Positions 8,299-16,555 of a DNA stretch of 35,166 nucleotides are shown here, one piece after another. The position numbers and the translations under genes were made by a program. Source of the stretch: Chloroflexota bacterium (GTDB lineage Bacteria > Chloroflexota > Dehalococcoidia > Lucifugimonadales > GCA-2717565). The notes below the pieces were generated by a model. That model was given only the letters and a program-made list of their open reading frames with translations. It had not been told where the DNA came from and did not search any database. The stretch is from NCBI GenBank assembly GCA_002717565.1, contig PBAZ01000030.1, positions 1 to 35,166 on the forward strand. The letters run 5' to 3'. Every line of letters starts with the position of its first letter. The first letter of the stretch is position 1.

Positions 8299-9213
8299 TT
8301 AATGTGCAAATAATTGATCAAAGTGATTATTGAGCTCAGTTTTATACCTTACTGGATCGCTTTCATAGGCATCGCCATGGGCATTGCAATTTTCGAATTC
8401 CAAGAATTTTGCTTTATCCCCTAAGATTCGATGGACACTGATCGTCTGTGCAAGGGGTACCGTCGCATCGTTAGTACAGCCCACCACGACGGTGGGAATA
8501 TCTATCGCCTTTCCAGAGAGATACTGCTGTTCGACGGCATTGAAGTCAAACCCATACAACAACTGAGTCATCAGCAGAATTCCTGGTTTCAATAAATCAG
8601 CCATGAATAATGTGAGAGGGGTTCTCCTAGCCACTTGGGTGGTCAGCATGTCAAGCAAACTGTAATAAGGGGTGTCAGAGAAAATACCTACTATTTCGAC
8701 AGCAGTCGTAGGGTTACTATTGTTAGACGTACCACTGAAAACAGCTGTAGTAGCACCGTAGCTAAAGCCCCAGATGCCAACCTTAGTTACGTTCTTGAAT
8801 TCGTAAAGATAATCCAAGGTGACATATACATCATTAATTTCATCAATGCCAAATGTAAAATCACCACTCCCAGATTTACCGTGATTTCTAAAGTCGATTG
8901 CTGCTATTGAGTATCCCAATTCATGAAATGCTCGAATGTATTCGAGGGTTTGCTCATCGCTTTTTTGGCTTCGCAATCCATGGAGGACCAATAATGTTTT
9001 GTTGGACTGGTTCGGTATCCACCATGCCGAGATCGTTCGATTGTCAGGGGCGTTAATGGATATCTCCTCGAATTCCAATTTGTAAGACAAGGGAGTCGTG
9101 GCTGGTGTACCACTACTTACCTGGAAAGTAGCCCACGCTGTGAATATAGATAGAGCAATATAAATCAGTGGGAGCGCTGATATTATGATGATTAAGAATT
9201 TTGGTTTGAGAAT
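8299..9213 (-). CDS. Alpha/beta hydrolase with N-terminal membrane anchor
   Basis: The catalytic domain has strand-loop LLVLHGLRSQKSD, IDFRNHGKSG, nucleophile elbow GFSYG, an aspartate in CTNDATVPL and a histidine in NAHGDAYESD, so a full Ser-Asp-His triad is present. It resembles small bacterial serine hydrolases of the YqkD type; the substrate is unknown. The ORF track starts at a TTG (9090), but the same frame stays open further upstream and encodes KPKFLIIIISALPLIYIALSIF, an obvious membrane anchor that close relatives of such hydrolases carry. No ATG, GTG or TTG lies in that extension; ATT at 9213 (giving M-L-K-P-K-F) or ATC at 9219 are the best starts. I place the start at 9213. The enzyme would then face outward on the membrane. 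Confidence 0.82.
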   Translation of the reverse strand: MLKPKFLIIIISALPLIYIALSIFTAWATFQVSSGTPATTPLSYKLEFEEISINAPDNRTISAWWIPNQSNKTLLVLHGLRSQKSDEQTLEYIRAFHELGYSIAAIDFRNHGKSGSGDFTFGIDEINDVYVTLDYLYEFKNVTKVGIWGFSYGATTAVFSGTSNNSNPTTAVEIVGIFSDTPYYSLLDMLTTQVARRTPLTLFMADLLKPGILLMTQLLYGFDFNAVEQQYLSGKAIDIPTVVVGCTNDATVPLAQTISVHRILGDKAKFLEFENCNAHGDAYESDPVRYKTELNNHFDQLFAH

Positions 9214-9323
9214 CGTGATTTTCGCTCGACCTTCGTAATTAGTCCGCAGCGGTATGTCCTCGGCAACGACGATATGCCACTGCGACGATAGTTAGCTGAA
9301 GTTGATCTGGCTTAACTGGACTC

Positions 9324-9602
9324 CTAAAAGAATGTCTGTTCCATGACAGGAGTGACAACAAATCCGCCTGTTTTTTTGCATTGCCCCAGATTCTTCTCTA
9401 CATCGGAATAATCCGCTGCTTCGAGTAGGATGAAGAAGATGTGCTCAGAGGGGTTTACTTTGAAGTATTTTATGTCTACATTATTTGCTTCGGCATTTGG
9501 GTCCAATTTGCCTCCAAAGGGACATGGTTTCCTGATCTGCGCTTGGCCCTCCATAGCAAGTCTCTGCAGAATGTCGGTGGGTAATGTGATAAGTAGCCAA
9601 AT
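9324..9602 (-). CDS. Small hypothetical protein, probable ATT start
   Basis: The track gives 76 residues from an internal ATG (9554), but the frame continues upstream with sensible protein (WLLITLPTDILQRLA). A perfect AAGGAG (9608-9613) sits five bases before an in-frame ATT at 9602, exactly where ATG would be expected. From there the product is about 92 residues. It holds QAQIRKPCPFGG, a FKVNPSEHIFFILLEAADYSDVEKNL segment and a VVTPVMEQ ending. This alternation looks like a small ferredoxin-like alpha/beta domain, similar in style to YCII/muconolactone-isomerase-sized proteins, but I cannot assign it. It is divergent from the TSUP exporter and upstream of the hydrolase by about 110 bases. 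Confidence 0.65.
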   Translation of the reverse strand: MWLLITLPTDILQRLAMEGQAQIRKPCPFGGKLDPNAEANNVDIKYFKVNPSEHIFFILLEAADYSDVEKNLGQCKKTGGFVVTPVMEQTFF

Positions 9603-9607
9603 CGTTA

Positions 9608-9613
9608 CTCCTT
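9608..9613 (-). promoter_or_regulatory. Shine-Dalgarno AAGGAG before an ATT codon
   Basis: AAGGAG on the minus strand is followed by five bases (TAACG) and then ATT TGG CTA. It decides the start of the small gene ending at 9324; no standard start codon lies at usable spacing in that frame. Confidence 0.6.
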
Positions 9614-9731
9614 CGACAGTGTGTATGATAGGGTTTAATCTCCTATGTCATGTCTGACCATCGGCCATTATACCTTATACGGGCTTTGGCTGCGGAAGTT
9701 GGGCAAACCTCTATGTGGTTCGAGGCAGAAT

Positions 9732-10508
9732 ATGGATTTGATATACGACTTTATTGGAAGTGCCCCTGAACTTTCTTATTCTGAATTCGTGTTTCTCTGC
9801 ATAATAAGTTTCGTAACCTCGGTCATATCTGCGTCTTTTGGTTTGGGGGGAGGAGCAATGCTCGTAACCGTGATGGCCTCACTCCTAAATCCTATTGCAA
9901 TCATCCCTGTACATGCAGTAATTCAGCTTAATTCGAATCTTTTCAGAGCCTTGATGATGTGGCGATACATTCGATTCTTCTTGATGACTCCGTTCGTTGT
10001 AGGTTCCCTGATTGGAGTATCTATAGGAGGCACAATTGTGTTTGCTCTCCCCAGATATCTTCTTCAGGGGATTATAGGCTTGTTCATACTATATACGCTT
10101 TGGGGACCTGCAACCAAGGTGCTGCAAGCATCCTCAAAAACGTTTGTAGGTGTAGGCGTAGTGTCATCGTTTATGACTATGTTTGTTGGTGGAACAGGTC
10201 CGCTGGTTGCTCCATTTGTCAGAGCCGTGACAGACGAACGCAGAATGACTGTCTCAACCCATGCAGCATTTATGTCGTTTCAGCACGCGGTCAAAATAGT
10301 AACTTTTGGGGTACTTGGATTCGCTTTTAGCCCGTATATTCCCTTAATGTTTGGCATGATAGTATTCGGTATTTTGGGTACTTGGTCTGGCAAGAATATA
10401 TTGGCTTGGATGCCAGAGAAAGTGTTTCGTATAGCTTTCAATTCTGTGCTTACGTTGTTAGCATTGCGATTGATCTATGAAGCAAGTCAAGGATTCCTTG
10501 GTAGTTAA
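9732..10508 (+). CDS. TSUP (TauE/SafE) family membrane exporter
   Basis: The roughly 258-residue integral membrane protein has about eight hydrophobic segments. The TSUP hallmark appears near the N-terminus as FVTSVISASFGLGGGAMLV, with the pseudo-repeat in the second half (VGVVSSFMTMFVGGTGPLVAPFV). The family moves organosulfonates, sulfite or other small anions across the membrane. I start at ATG 9732, because CGAGG lies six bases before it and the 29 extra residues of the longer ORF are not membrane-like. The stop is three bases before the next start, so this gene opens a tight operon with an S51 peptidase and a Gfo/Idh/MocA oxidoreductase. Substrate is unknown. Confidence 0.87.
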   Translation: MDLIYDFIGSAPELSYSEFVFLCIISFVTSVISASFGLGGGAMLVTVMASLLNPIAIIPVHAVIQLNSNLFRALMMWRYIRFFLMTPFVVGSLIGVSIGGTIVFALPRYLLQGIIGLFILYTLWGPATKVLQASSKTFVGVGVVSSFMTMFVGGTGPLVAPFVRAVTDERRMTVSTHAAFMSFQHAVKIVTFGVLGFAFSPYIPLMFGMIVFGILGTWSGKNILAWMPEKVFRIAFNSVLTLLALRLIYEASQGFLGS

Positions 10509-10511
10509 GAA

Positions 10512-11237
10512 ATGGAGGTAATTTTGTCAGAGCAGCACATAATAACGTTTGGTGGTCTTAGACCGTCCAGAGGCAGGACACATCGCTTGATCGACTATGT
10601 TCTTTCCTTAACGAAAAAAGAATGTCCTAAGGTCGGTTTTATACCGACGGCTACGGGAGACTCAGCACCTTCTATTGTTGCTTTTTATGATCGATTTCCC
10701 TCGGGGAGAGCGGAGAGATCGCATCTAGCTTTGTTCAATAGAACAATAGAGGATATTGAGCGGTATATATTGAGTCAGGATATCATTATGGTGGGTGGAG
10801 GAAATACAGCGAATATGCTAGCAACCTGGCGCGTTCATGGGGTACATCTAGCTTTGGGGAAAGCTTGGCATGCTGGAGTAATTATGTGCGGAGGAAGTGC
10901 TGGTTCCTTGTGCTGGTTTGAATGTGGCACGACCGATTCATTTAATCTCTATAAACTGGAGCCATTATATGATGGATTAGGATTTCTTCCTGGCTCACAT
11001 TGTCCTCATTATGACGGAGAGGCACAAAGGAGACCTTTGTATCATAGCCTAATATCTGAAGGATTTCCTGCAGGGTATGCAGTGGATGACGACGCGGCCA
11101 TTCATTTCGTTGGGACAGATGTCCATCAGGTCATCAGTTCTCGAGAAGATGCCGGTGCTTATTATGTGGAGAAAAAGGGAGATCAAGTCATAGAATCACC
11201 TTTGAAGGTGACACTATTAACTGATGATGGCAGGTGA
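10512..11237 (+). CDS. Peptidase E-like (family S51) serine peptidase
   Basis: The 241-residue protein follows the S51 pattern. There is an N-terminal ITFGGL strand, then PKVGFIPTATGDS, IIMVGGGNTANMLATW, and the nucleophile elbow MCGGSAGSLCWFECG with Ser at about 129. LPGSHCPHYDGEAQR probably supplies the histidine. PepE-type members cleave Asp-X dipeptides; relatives degrade cyanophycin. The sequence LCWFECGTTDSFN matches the family style, so it should be active. It is packed between the TSUP exporter (three-base gap) and the oxidoreductase (about four-base gap), implying one transcript. I infer a cytosolic dipeptidase role; the true substrate is open. Confidence 0.88.
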   Translation: MEVILSEQHIITFGGLRPSRGRTHRLIDYVLSLTKKECPKVGFIPTATGDSAPSIVAFYDRFPSGRAERSHLALFNRTIEDIERYILSQDIIMVGGGNTANMLATWRVHGVHLALGKAWHAGVIMCGGSAGSLCWFECGTTDSFNLYKLEPLYDGLGFLPGSHCPHYDGEAQRRPLYHSLISEGFPAGYAVDDDAAIHFVGTDVHQVISSREDAGAYYVEKKGDQVIESPLKVTLLTDDGR

Positions 11238-11241
11238 TGTA

Positions 11242-12336
11242 ATGACGAGTGAATTTGAGCGTCTGCGAGTTGGACTAATCGGAGCCAACGGTAGGTGGGG
11301 TCCAATAGCCCATATCCCTGCGATTCAGAATTTGCCGGAGACTGAACTTTATGCTGTATGTACGGCTCATGAGGAAACTGCTCAGGCAGCATCCGAAAAA
11401 TATGGTGTTGAACTGTTTTACGCGGACGACACAGTTATGAATGAAAACCCGCAGGTTGAAGCAGTTTCTGTGGCAGTTCGGGTGCCTGCACATTATGAGT
11501 TAACAAAGAATGCAATAGAATCTGGGAAACACGTTTTTTGCGAATGGCCATTGGGGGCAAACCTTGAGGAAGCTCAGCAACTCGCATATCTGGCCCGAAA
11601 GTGGAAAGTTCATACGATGGTTGGGCTTCAAAGGAGGGCTTCGCCAACGTATCTGCGACTCAAAGAGCTTGTTGAGGAAGGTTATGTTGGAGAAATTCTC
11701 TCGGTGAACCTACAGCAATTGGGAGGTGGAGTTCTCACTAGAACCTCTGATCGGACATGGCAAAAAGATGTGGAACTTGGTGCTAATACGCTTACCATAG
11801 GTTTTGGGCATGCCATCGATGCCTTGTGCATGATAGTAGGGGAAATTACTGAAGTATCGGGTAAGGTGGACACACAGATTACCCAGTGGTATGAAACCGA
11901 CACCCAGCAGTGGGTGGACGTAACAGCTCCTGATAACGTAATGGTCAGTGGCCTGGTAGAATCAGGGGCCGTTTTCAATGCGAATGTTGGGGTCCATCCC
12001 TATCATGGAAGCGGGTACCGGATGGAAATTTATGGAAGAGACGGTACCCTAGTCGTGCTAGGAACTGGTCAGGGACGGTTGAAAATTCTCGGTGGTCGCA
12101 AGGATGATCAAGAACTGCGTGAGATTAGCATTCCTGATCGGTTGACGTGGGTGCCGGATAAAGTTCAGATTGCTGGTCCTGCATATGACGTTGGTCAGAT
12201 GTGGGTGAACTTCGCTCGATCAATCAGACAAGGTGATGTAAGCGAACCTGGGTTTGATCATGCTGTACGCAGGCATATGCTGCTTGATGCGGTACAAAGG
12301 GCTTCAGATACCGGTCAGAGACAACAACTTAACTAA
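11242..12336 (+). CDS. Gfo/Idh/MocA-family oxidoreductase, EWP variant
   Basis: The Rossmann N-terminus reads LRVGLIGANGRWGPIAHIPAIQNLPETELYAVC, typical of NAD(P)-dependent Gfo/Idh/MocA enzymes that oxidise or reduce sugar-like or cyclic substrates. The usual cofactor-site motif EKP reads CEWPLG (Trp at about 102), as in Gal80-like members of the family, where NAD(P) binding is kept but catalysis may be absent. Later motifs are VGLQRRASPTYLRLKELVEEGYVGEI and a C-terminal substrate domain with GFGHAIDAL. The track starts at 11224; I prefer ATG 11242, four bases after the upstream stop, with an AGGTGA element. It is the third gene of the TSUP-S51 operon. Role unresolved: enzyme or sensor. Confidence 0.87.
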   Translation: MTSEFERLRVGLIGANGRWGPIAHIPAIQNLPETELYAVCTAHEETAQAASEKYGVELFYADDTVMNENPQVEAVSVAVRVPAHYELTKNAIESGKHVFCEWPLGANLEEAQQLAYLARKWKVHTMVGLQRRASPTYLRLKELVEEGYVGEILSVNLQQLGGGVLTRTSDRTWQKDVELGANTLTIGFGHAIDALCMIVGEITEVSGKVDTQITQWYETDTQQWVDVTAPDNVMVSGLVESGAVFNANVGVHPYHGSGYRMEIYGRDGTLVVLGTGQGRLKILGGRKDDQELREISIPDRLTWVPDKVQIAGPAYDVGQMWVNFARSIRQGDVSEPGFDHAVRRHMLLDAVQRASDTGQRQQLN

Positions 12337-12382
12337 CATACATCGTTGATTTGCTGTATGAGGGGCAAGAGGAGATGGGCAT

Positions 12383-12847
12383 TTAGAGCCCTACACTTCG
12401 ACCGGCATTGCGAGGGGTGGGGATGTCCTTGTGCAGATGATAAATTGCACTGAGTTGTTCAAGGATATCTGATGGCATGGACGTGACCTTCGGTTGGTCA
12501 TTCACGTGAAGAGCCACGACTTCTGTCGTAGCAACGAGGATGTCGTCGTCACCTACAAGCATTTCATGGAATAGATGCATCCGCTTTTCGTCGAAATTCA
12601 GGAGCTGAGTACTAAAATTCAAGGGGGTTCCCTCTTTTACTTCCTGAAGATAGTTTATATGGGCTTCGACGGTATAAATAGACGATCCTGTTCGTAAGCG
12701 ATATGCTTCTCCTCCGCCAACATGACTTTGGAATTCCTCCGTGGCAAAGCCAAAAGTCAAAACGTAATATGCTTCTGTCATATGTCCGTTGTAGTCAATC
12801 CACTCGGGTTTAACAATATCGCTGTATATCCTCAAAGGGCTAGTCAT
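12383..12847 (-). CDS. Hotdog-fold acyl-CoA thioesterase family protein
   Basis: The 154-residue single-domain 4HBT-like protein has the early motif WIDYNGHMTEAYYVLTFGFATEEF and a later VEAHINYLQEVKEGTPLNFSTQLL strand pair. The DYNGHM site with its aspartate is typical of 4-hydroxybenzoyl-CoA-type thioesterases, and the overall style resembles the thioesterase associated with carnitine dehydrogenase (betainyl-CoA thioesterase). The probable reaction is hydrolysis of a small acyl-CoA; substrate not determinable. The ATG follows CCAAGGAG at nine bases. It lies about 38 bases downstream of the YgjP-like gene on the same strand and converges with the oxidoreductase. Confidence 0.87.
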   Translation of the reverse strand: MTSPLRIYSDIVKPEWIDYNGHMTEAYYVLTFGFATEEFQSHVGGGEAYRLRTGSSIYTVEAHINYLQEVKEGTPLNFSTQLLNFDEKRMHLFHEMLVGDDDILVATTEVVALHVNDQPKVTSMPSDILEQLSAIYHLHKDIPTPRNAGRSVGL

Positions 12848-12885
12848 AGTTGCTTATCTCCTTGGAGTAATTTATAGGGGTTTAC

Positions 12886-13641
12886 CTAGATAGTTGCCCA
12901 CTCCGGAATGCTTGTAGTTTCCCATTGTTTCAATTGAGAAAGAGTTTCCTTGTACGCTGGGAATACTCGTGATACTTCCTTCCAGAATTTTGGCGAGTGG
13001 TTCAGTATCTTTAGATGTACAAGTTCATGGTGGAGCACATAATCCATAAGCTCAAAGGGCATCAACATCAGATTCCTATTGAGATTGATGTTTCCTTTGA
13101 TTGAGCAACTTCCCCATCGAGTTTTTTGATGCTTGATGCGTAGTGACTTATATGGTGATTTCAATGCCGCAGACACATAGCTTAATCGATTGGGCAGATA
13201 TTGTATTGCTTTTCCTTGAAGCCAACGTTGAAGAATCTCGGGAACTCCAAATACAGTATCGGCTTTCTGGGGAATATAGAGAATGGATGGTGTTTCCACG
13301 ATTCGATCTGCATCGTGGTGTTCGTGCCGTCCATATACTATCTGCCATGATTCTGCGGTTGCGGGCAATGTGACAGACGTAGGGCGGAGTGCCATTCTTG
13401 CATTTTTTATCGCTTGGATTTGTTCTTCCATCCTACTTTTGTATTGACCCAAGATTTGTAGAACTTGTTTTTCATTGTGTGACTTGGGAAGAACGATTTC
13501 GAGCCCTTTGACGATAGACGGTCTGAAAATCAATCTTCGCGCTCTGTTACTGTATTTCAATGACACTAGGGCTATATCTTCTTTCGCTATGCCAAGCAGA
13601 TGTTGAATTGTCTCTTCGGTTATCAAAATCTGAAACCCCAC
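12886..13641 (-). CDS. YgjP-like (DUF45) M48-related metallopeptidase
   Basis: The C-terminal half is the YgjP/WLM-type zinc peptidase domain: KTRWGSCSIKGNINLNRNLMLMP, then LHHELVHLKILNHSPKFW, with HExxH and a third His in NHSP. The N-terminal half carries the family's basic beta segment (YSNRARRLIFRPSIVKGLEIVLP). Members are probable cytosolic proteases of unknown target. The track start is a TTG (13677) that overlaps the methyltransferase by 31 bases; a GTG at 13641 lies five bases after the methyltransferase stop and needs no overlap, so I chose it. Neither start has a clear ribosome site, which suggests translational coupling. The remaining length is close to the family norm of about 240. 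Confidence 0.85.
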   Translation of the reverse strand: MGFQILITEETIQHLLGIAKEDIALVSLKYSNRARRLIFRPSIVKGLEIVLPKSHNEKQVLQILGQYKSRMEEQIQAIKNARMALRPTSVTLPATAESWQIVYGRHEHHDADRIVETPSILYIPQKADTVFGVPEILQRWLQGKAIQYLPNRLSYVSAALKSPYKSLRIKHQKTRWGSCSIKGNINLNRNLMLMPFELMDYVLHHELVHLKILNHSPKFWKEVSRVFPAYKETLSQLKQWETTSIPEWATI

Positions 13642-13646
13642 GGATG

Positions 13647-14339
13647 TTAGGAATGTTTTCTTGCGTATAAAACGCAATGTCGCAACGGTTTATTGTCAGT
13701 GAAGTACATTAAACCTCCCAGTCCGTCTGGCGGGGAAGGTAGCACTAGATGACATCCTAGGTCGCTGAGTTTCGACAATATATCCTGCTCACTGTATAAA
13801 TGAAAAATACGATCTACGCCATATTCTCCATCGCGTACGTTAGCCATGCCTGATCCTATTTTGAATACTAACTGTAGTACGCCTTGTGGCTTGAGTACGC
13901 GAACCAGCTCCGGGATCGTTATATCAAAAAGAACAGATGGGGTTATGTGTTGAATTACTGCGTTGCACATGACAAAGTCAAATGAATCAGATTCATACAG
14001 TAGAGGGTTGGATAGATCTGCGATTTTCAGGTACTTACTGAGTTTGGGTGTTTTTAATATTGCAGTCTCAATGTTTTCTGCGACAGCATCAAATCCAATG
14101 ACGTCATATCCAGCGTCTCGCAAACGTGCGACATCAACTGCCCCTGCTCCACAACCTGCGTCGAGCCCGACATTTCCTGGAGCAAGTGCTGTGAGGAAGG
14201 TAGTTAACGATTCATCGCCATGCAAGGCTGGGTGGGAGGGGTTTTCGAACCCACCCGCTTCAAATTGTGATTTGAAGGCTGCGTAATGTTGAGAACGTTG
14301 TCGGTAGAAATCCAGGGACTCCGGTTTGATGGTATCCAT
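13647..14339 (-). CDS. Class I SAM-dependent methyltransferase
   Basis: The Rossmann methyltransferase motif I appears as VGLDAGCGAGAVDVARLRDAGYDVIGFDAV, followed by the motif IV-like region DSFDFVMCNAVIQHI and VRVLKPQGVLQLVFKIG. These place it among class I SAM-dependent methyltransferases (Methyltransf_11/25 style), in which the acceptor cannot be told from sequence. The track begins at 14552, but that extension crosses the divergent MFS gene; the ATG at 14339 (MDTIKPESLDFYRQRSQHY) has AAGGCAGG before it and starts with a typical helix. That gives about 230 residues. It is first of a minus-strand trio with the YgjP-like peptidase and the thioesterase, and diverges from the transporter across 76 bases. 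Confidence 0.88.
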   Translation of the reverse strand: MDTIKPESLDFYRQRSQHYAAFKSQFEAGGFENPSHPALHGDESLTTFLTALAPGNVGLDAGCGAGAVDVARLRDAGYDVIGFDAVAENIETAILKTPKLSKYLKIADLSNPLLYESDSFDFVMCNAVIQHITPSVLFDITIPELVRVLKPQGVLQLVFKIGSGMANVRDGEYGVDRIFHLYSEQDILSKLSDLGCHLVLPSPPDGLGGLMYFTDNKPLRHCVLYARKHS

Positions 14340-14415
14340 GGCACCTGCCTTTTTAGGGTTATATCTGCCACAAAATGAGGTGTACACTGCTATTATAGTT
14401 CGGTCGCACAAAAAT

Positions 14416-15600
14416 ATGGAGGCTGTCTTTATTCTGAATTCTAGTAAAAAGCATCGGTGGTTGTACCTGATCGGTTTTCCCATCGGGCACGGAGCGGTAG
14501 ATTGGGGGGGTGGTGCACTATGGTTGTTGGGACCGCCCATGGCCATAGCCATGGGACTTACCCCATTTCAACTCGGGATTCTTTTTGCTGCGCGGCAGAT
14601 TGGATCTGGCATCTCTCAACTTCCTGCAGGTTTTATCGGCGATCATTGGGGGAAGCGTGGCACCTTTTTGCTGATAACATTCTGGTGGGTATCTATTCCT
14701 CAGCTTATCGCTTCGGGCTCCAGTGACTATTGGATCGTTGTATCGTGCCTAACTCTTGCTAGTGCTGGTGCGGCTGCGTGGCACCCTGTTGCTATGGGAG
14801 TTATGACGCAGTGGATGCCAGAGCGGCGCGCATTCGTTCTCGGGGTGCACTTGACGGGCGGAACAGTCGCGGAGATAACCGCTCCGTTGTTAGTAGGAAT
14901 CTTGCTTGCTTATTTCACGTGGAGCGAAGCACTCGTTATCAATACCATCCCTACTATTATCCTAGGATTGATATTTATTCGCTTGGCTCCAATGGTTATA
15001 AGTCCATCTCAAACATTTCGAGGCCGCTCGGACATTAGTACCTTGGTGAGGTTGGTTCTGAAACCGGGTGCTTTAGCGGTATTGCTTGCAATCACTCTCC
15101 ATAATATGGCGTTGGTCGCCTTTATGAGTATGGCTCCGTTGTACTTTCAGGATGTTCAGGGCTTGTCCTCAAGTATGACAGGGCTAGGATTTTCCTTATT
15201 CTTGATTGGAGGTGGCGTGGCCTTTCCTTTTATTGGTCATCTTTCAGATCAAATTGGGAGGAAAGGATTGACCGTTGGTGGTTTGATTGGGGGGGGATTG
15301 CTCACATGGGTCATAACCCTTGTTTCTGGTGAAGTAGTGATATTTTTCCTCTTGGTAATCGCTGGGCTATCAATGCTGGGAATTCGGTCGGTCATCATGG
15401 CCATGGCGCTTGAAAGAATAGGACATCGGGAATCAACGGTGCTTGGCTTAATTTCAGCAGTGGGTGAGGGAGTCGCTGCACTAGGAGCTGTGCTCGCAGG
15501 GTTGGTTGGGGATATAGATTTGGCTTATGCATTGATACTTGCAGCGATTTTATCGGTTCTTGCAGGACTTGTAGTGGTGCCAGTACGGTCAGGTCCCTAA
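14416..15600 (+). CDS. Major facilitator superfamily transporter
   Basis: The roughly 394-residue polytopic protein has about 12 hydrophobic segments. The MFS loop 2-3 motif is visible as GFIGDHWGKRGTF, and its second-half counterpart as GHLSDQIGRKGLT. Other features are GFPIGHGAVDWGGGALW and AWHPVAMGVMTQWMPERRAFVLGVHLTGG, recalling Fsr-type (fosmidomycin resistance-like) exporters. Substrate is unknown. The 14416 ATG has no ribosome site upstream; instead GGAGG (14418-14422) overlaps that ATG and lies eight bases before an in-frame ATT (14431), which may be the real start. It diverges from the methyltransferase and converges on the EamA gene. Confidence 0.88.
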   Translation: MEAVFILNSSKKHRWLYLIGFPIGHGAVDWGGGALWLLGPPMAIAMGLTPFQLGILFAARQIGSGISQLPAGFIGDHWGKRGTFLLITFWWVSIPQLIASGSSDYWIVVSCLTLASAGAAAWHPVAMGVMTQWMPERRAFVLGVHLTGGTVAEITAPLLVGILLAYFTWSEALVINTIPTIILGLIFIRLAPMVISPSQTFRGRSDISTLVRLVLKPGALAVLLAITLHNMALVAFMSMAPLYFQDVQGLSSSMTGLGFSLFLIGGGVAFPFIGHLSDQIGRKGLTVGGLIGGGLLTWVITLVSGEVVIFFLLVIAGLSMLGIRSVIMAMALERIGHRESTVLGLISAVGEGVAALGAVLAGLVGDIDLAYALILAAILSVLAGLVVVPVRSGP

Positions 15601-15652
15601 TTTTAGAAATGTGGTTTTCTGGTTTCGTTCCAGGGCATCGCTAACTATCGGG

Positions 15653-16555
15653 CTATATGGCGATGGCAGCGATTCCAATCACGATTAGCGCTGCAGAAAA
15701 TGTTTTGACAAGGATGGTTCTTGGTGATAATTGTTCTCCAATTGATCCTCGCCAAAGTAGAGTTATGACAGTGCTGTAAAGGATGACGAACAGTGATCTT
15801 GTGCCCATGAGCGCTATTACTAATGATGCCGGGCCTTCAGCTAAAGCCCGTAGTAAAATCAAGAGCCCCACATTTGCCGTGATGAATTCATTAACCCCGA
15901 CGAACACTAATGCTGGGCTCCTATTTGCAAAAAATCTTTTCACTTCGTTCAAGGGCACCGCTCGGAGAGTGAATACAAGAAATACTGCTCCGAACCCCAT
16001 CATCCTGAGCCCATGGGTATACAGTATGGGCAGGTCATCAAGTACGTATTTCCCTACAACATTCGATGCGCCAAACGCCAGAGCTGAAAACATCAGAAAA
16101 TAGAACGATTTATCGAGAAAGATGGTTCCGATGTCCCGAAACTGAAGGGAAATTAATACGCTTCCCACGACAGTTAAGATAATGCCTGCCCACTGGAGGT
16201 TTGATATATCTTCACCCAAGAACGTCATGGACAGCAGGGCTGCAAAAATTGGAGAGGATTGTGTAACAGGTATAGTGCGGGATACCTCTTGATTAAAGAG
16301 AACCCTGATCATTATGACTCCACTCAGTCCCCAAAACCCGCCAGAAATCAATGCCACGGTGTTTGTTTCAATGGTTGCTGTTAAAGGTATGCCCGCGACC
16401 ATGAATGAGATGACGCCTGATATGGTACCTGCCATACCTATCATTAGTGGTATCGTGAGGGGATGTTTTGCATAGCGATGGATTACAGTCTTGTCTGATA
16501 TATTTGCTATCGATATGATTGCTGCACCGAGAAGTGCGAGCGTAATCCACGACAT
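15653..16555 (-). CDS. EamA/DMT-family membrane transporter
   Basis: The 300-residue protein has about ten hydrophobic segments arranged as two five-helix EamA repeats. The first repeat ends with SSPIFAALLSMTFLGEDISNLQWAGIILTVVGSVLI, the classic end-of-repeat pattern. The second ends at TVITLLWRGSIGEQLSPRTILVKTFSAALIVIGIAAI. Members of the drug/metabolite transporter superfamily export amino acids, nucleosides or other metabolites; the substrate cannot be read here. The ATG is preceded by GAAAGG. It converges with the MFS gene and diverges from the DUF2082 gene across about 244 bases, in which I see no other gene. Confidence 0.87.
   Translation of the reverse strand: MSWITLALLGAAIISIANISDKTVIHRYAKHPLTIPLMIGMAGTISGVISFMVAGIPLTATIETNTVALISGGFWGLSGVIMIRVLFNQEVSRTIPVTQSSPIFAALLSMTFLGEDISNLQWAGIILTVVGSVLISLQFRDIGTIFLDKSFYFLMFSALAFGASNVVGKYVLDDLPILYTHGLRMMGFGAVFLVFTLRAVPLNEVKRFFANRSPALVFVGVNEFITANVGLLILLRALAEGPASLVIALMGTRSLFVILYSTVITLLWRGSIGEQLSPRTILVKTFSAALIVIGIAAIAI

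Noticed and set aside
9959-10330. Plus-strand ORF of 123 residues
   Set aside because: Shadow of the TSUP gene in another frame, with no membrane pattern of its own.
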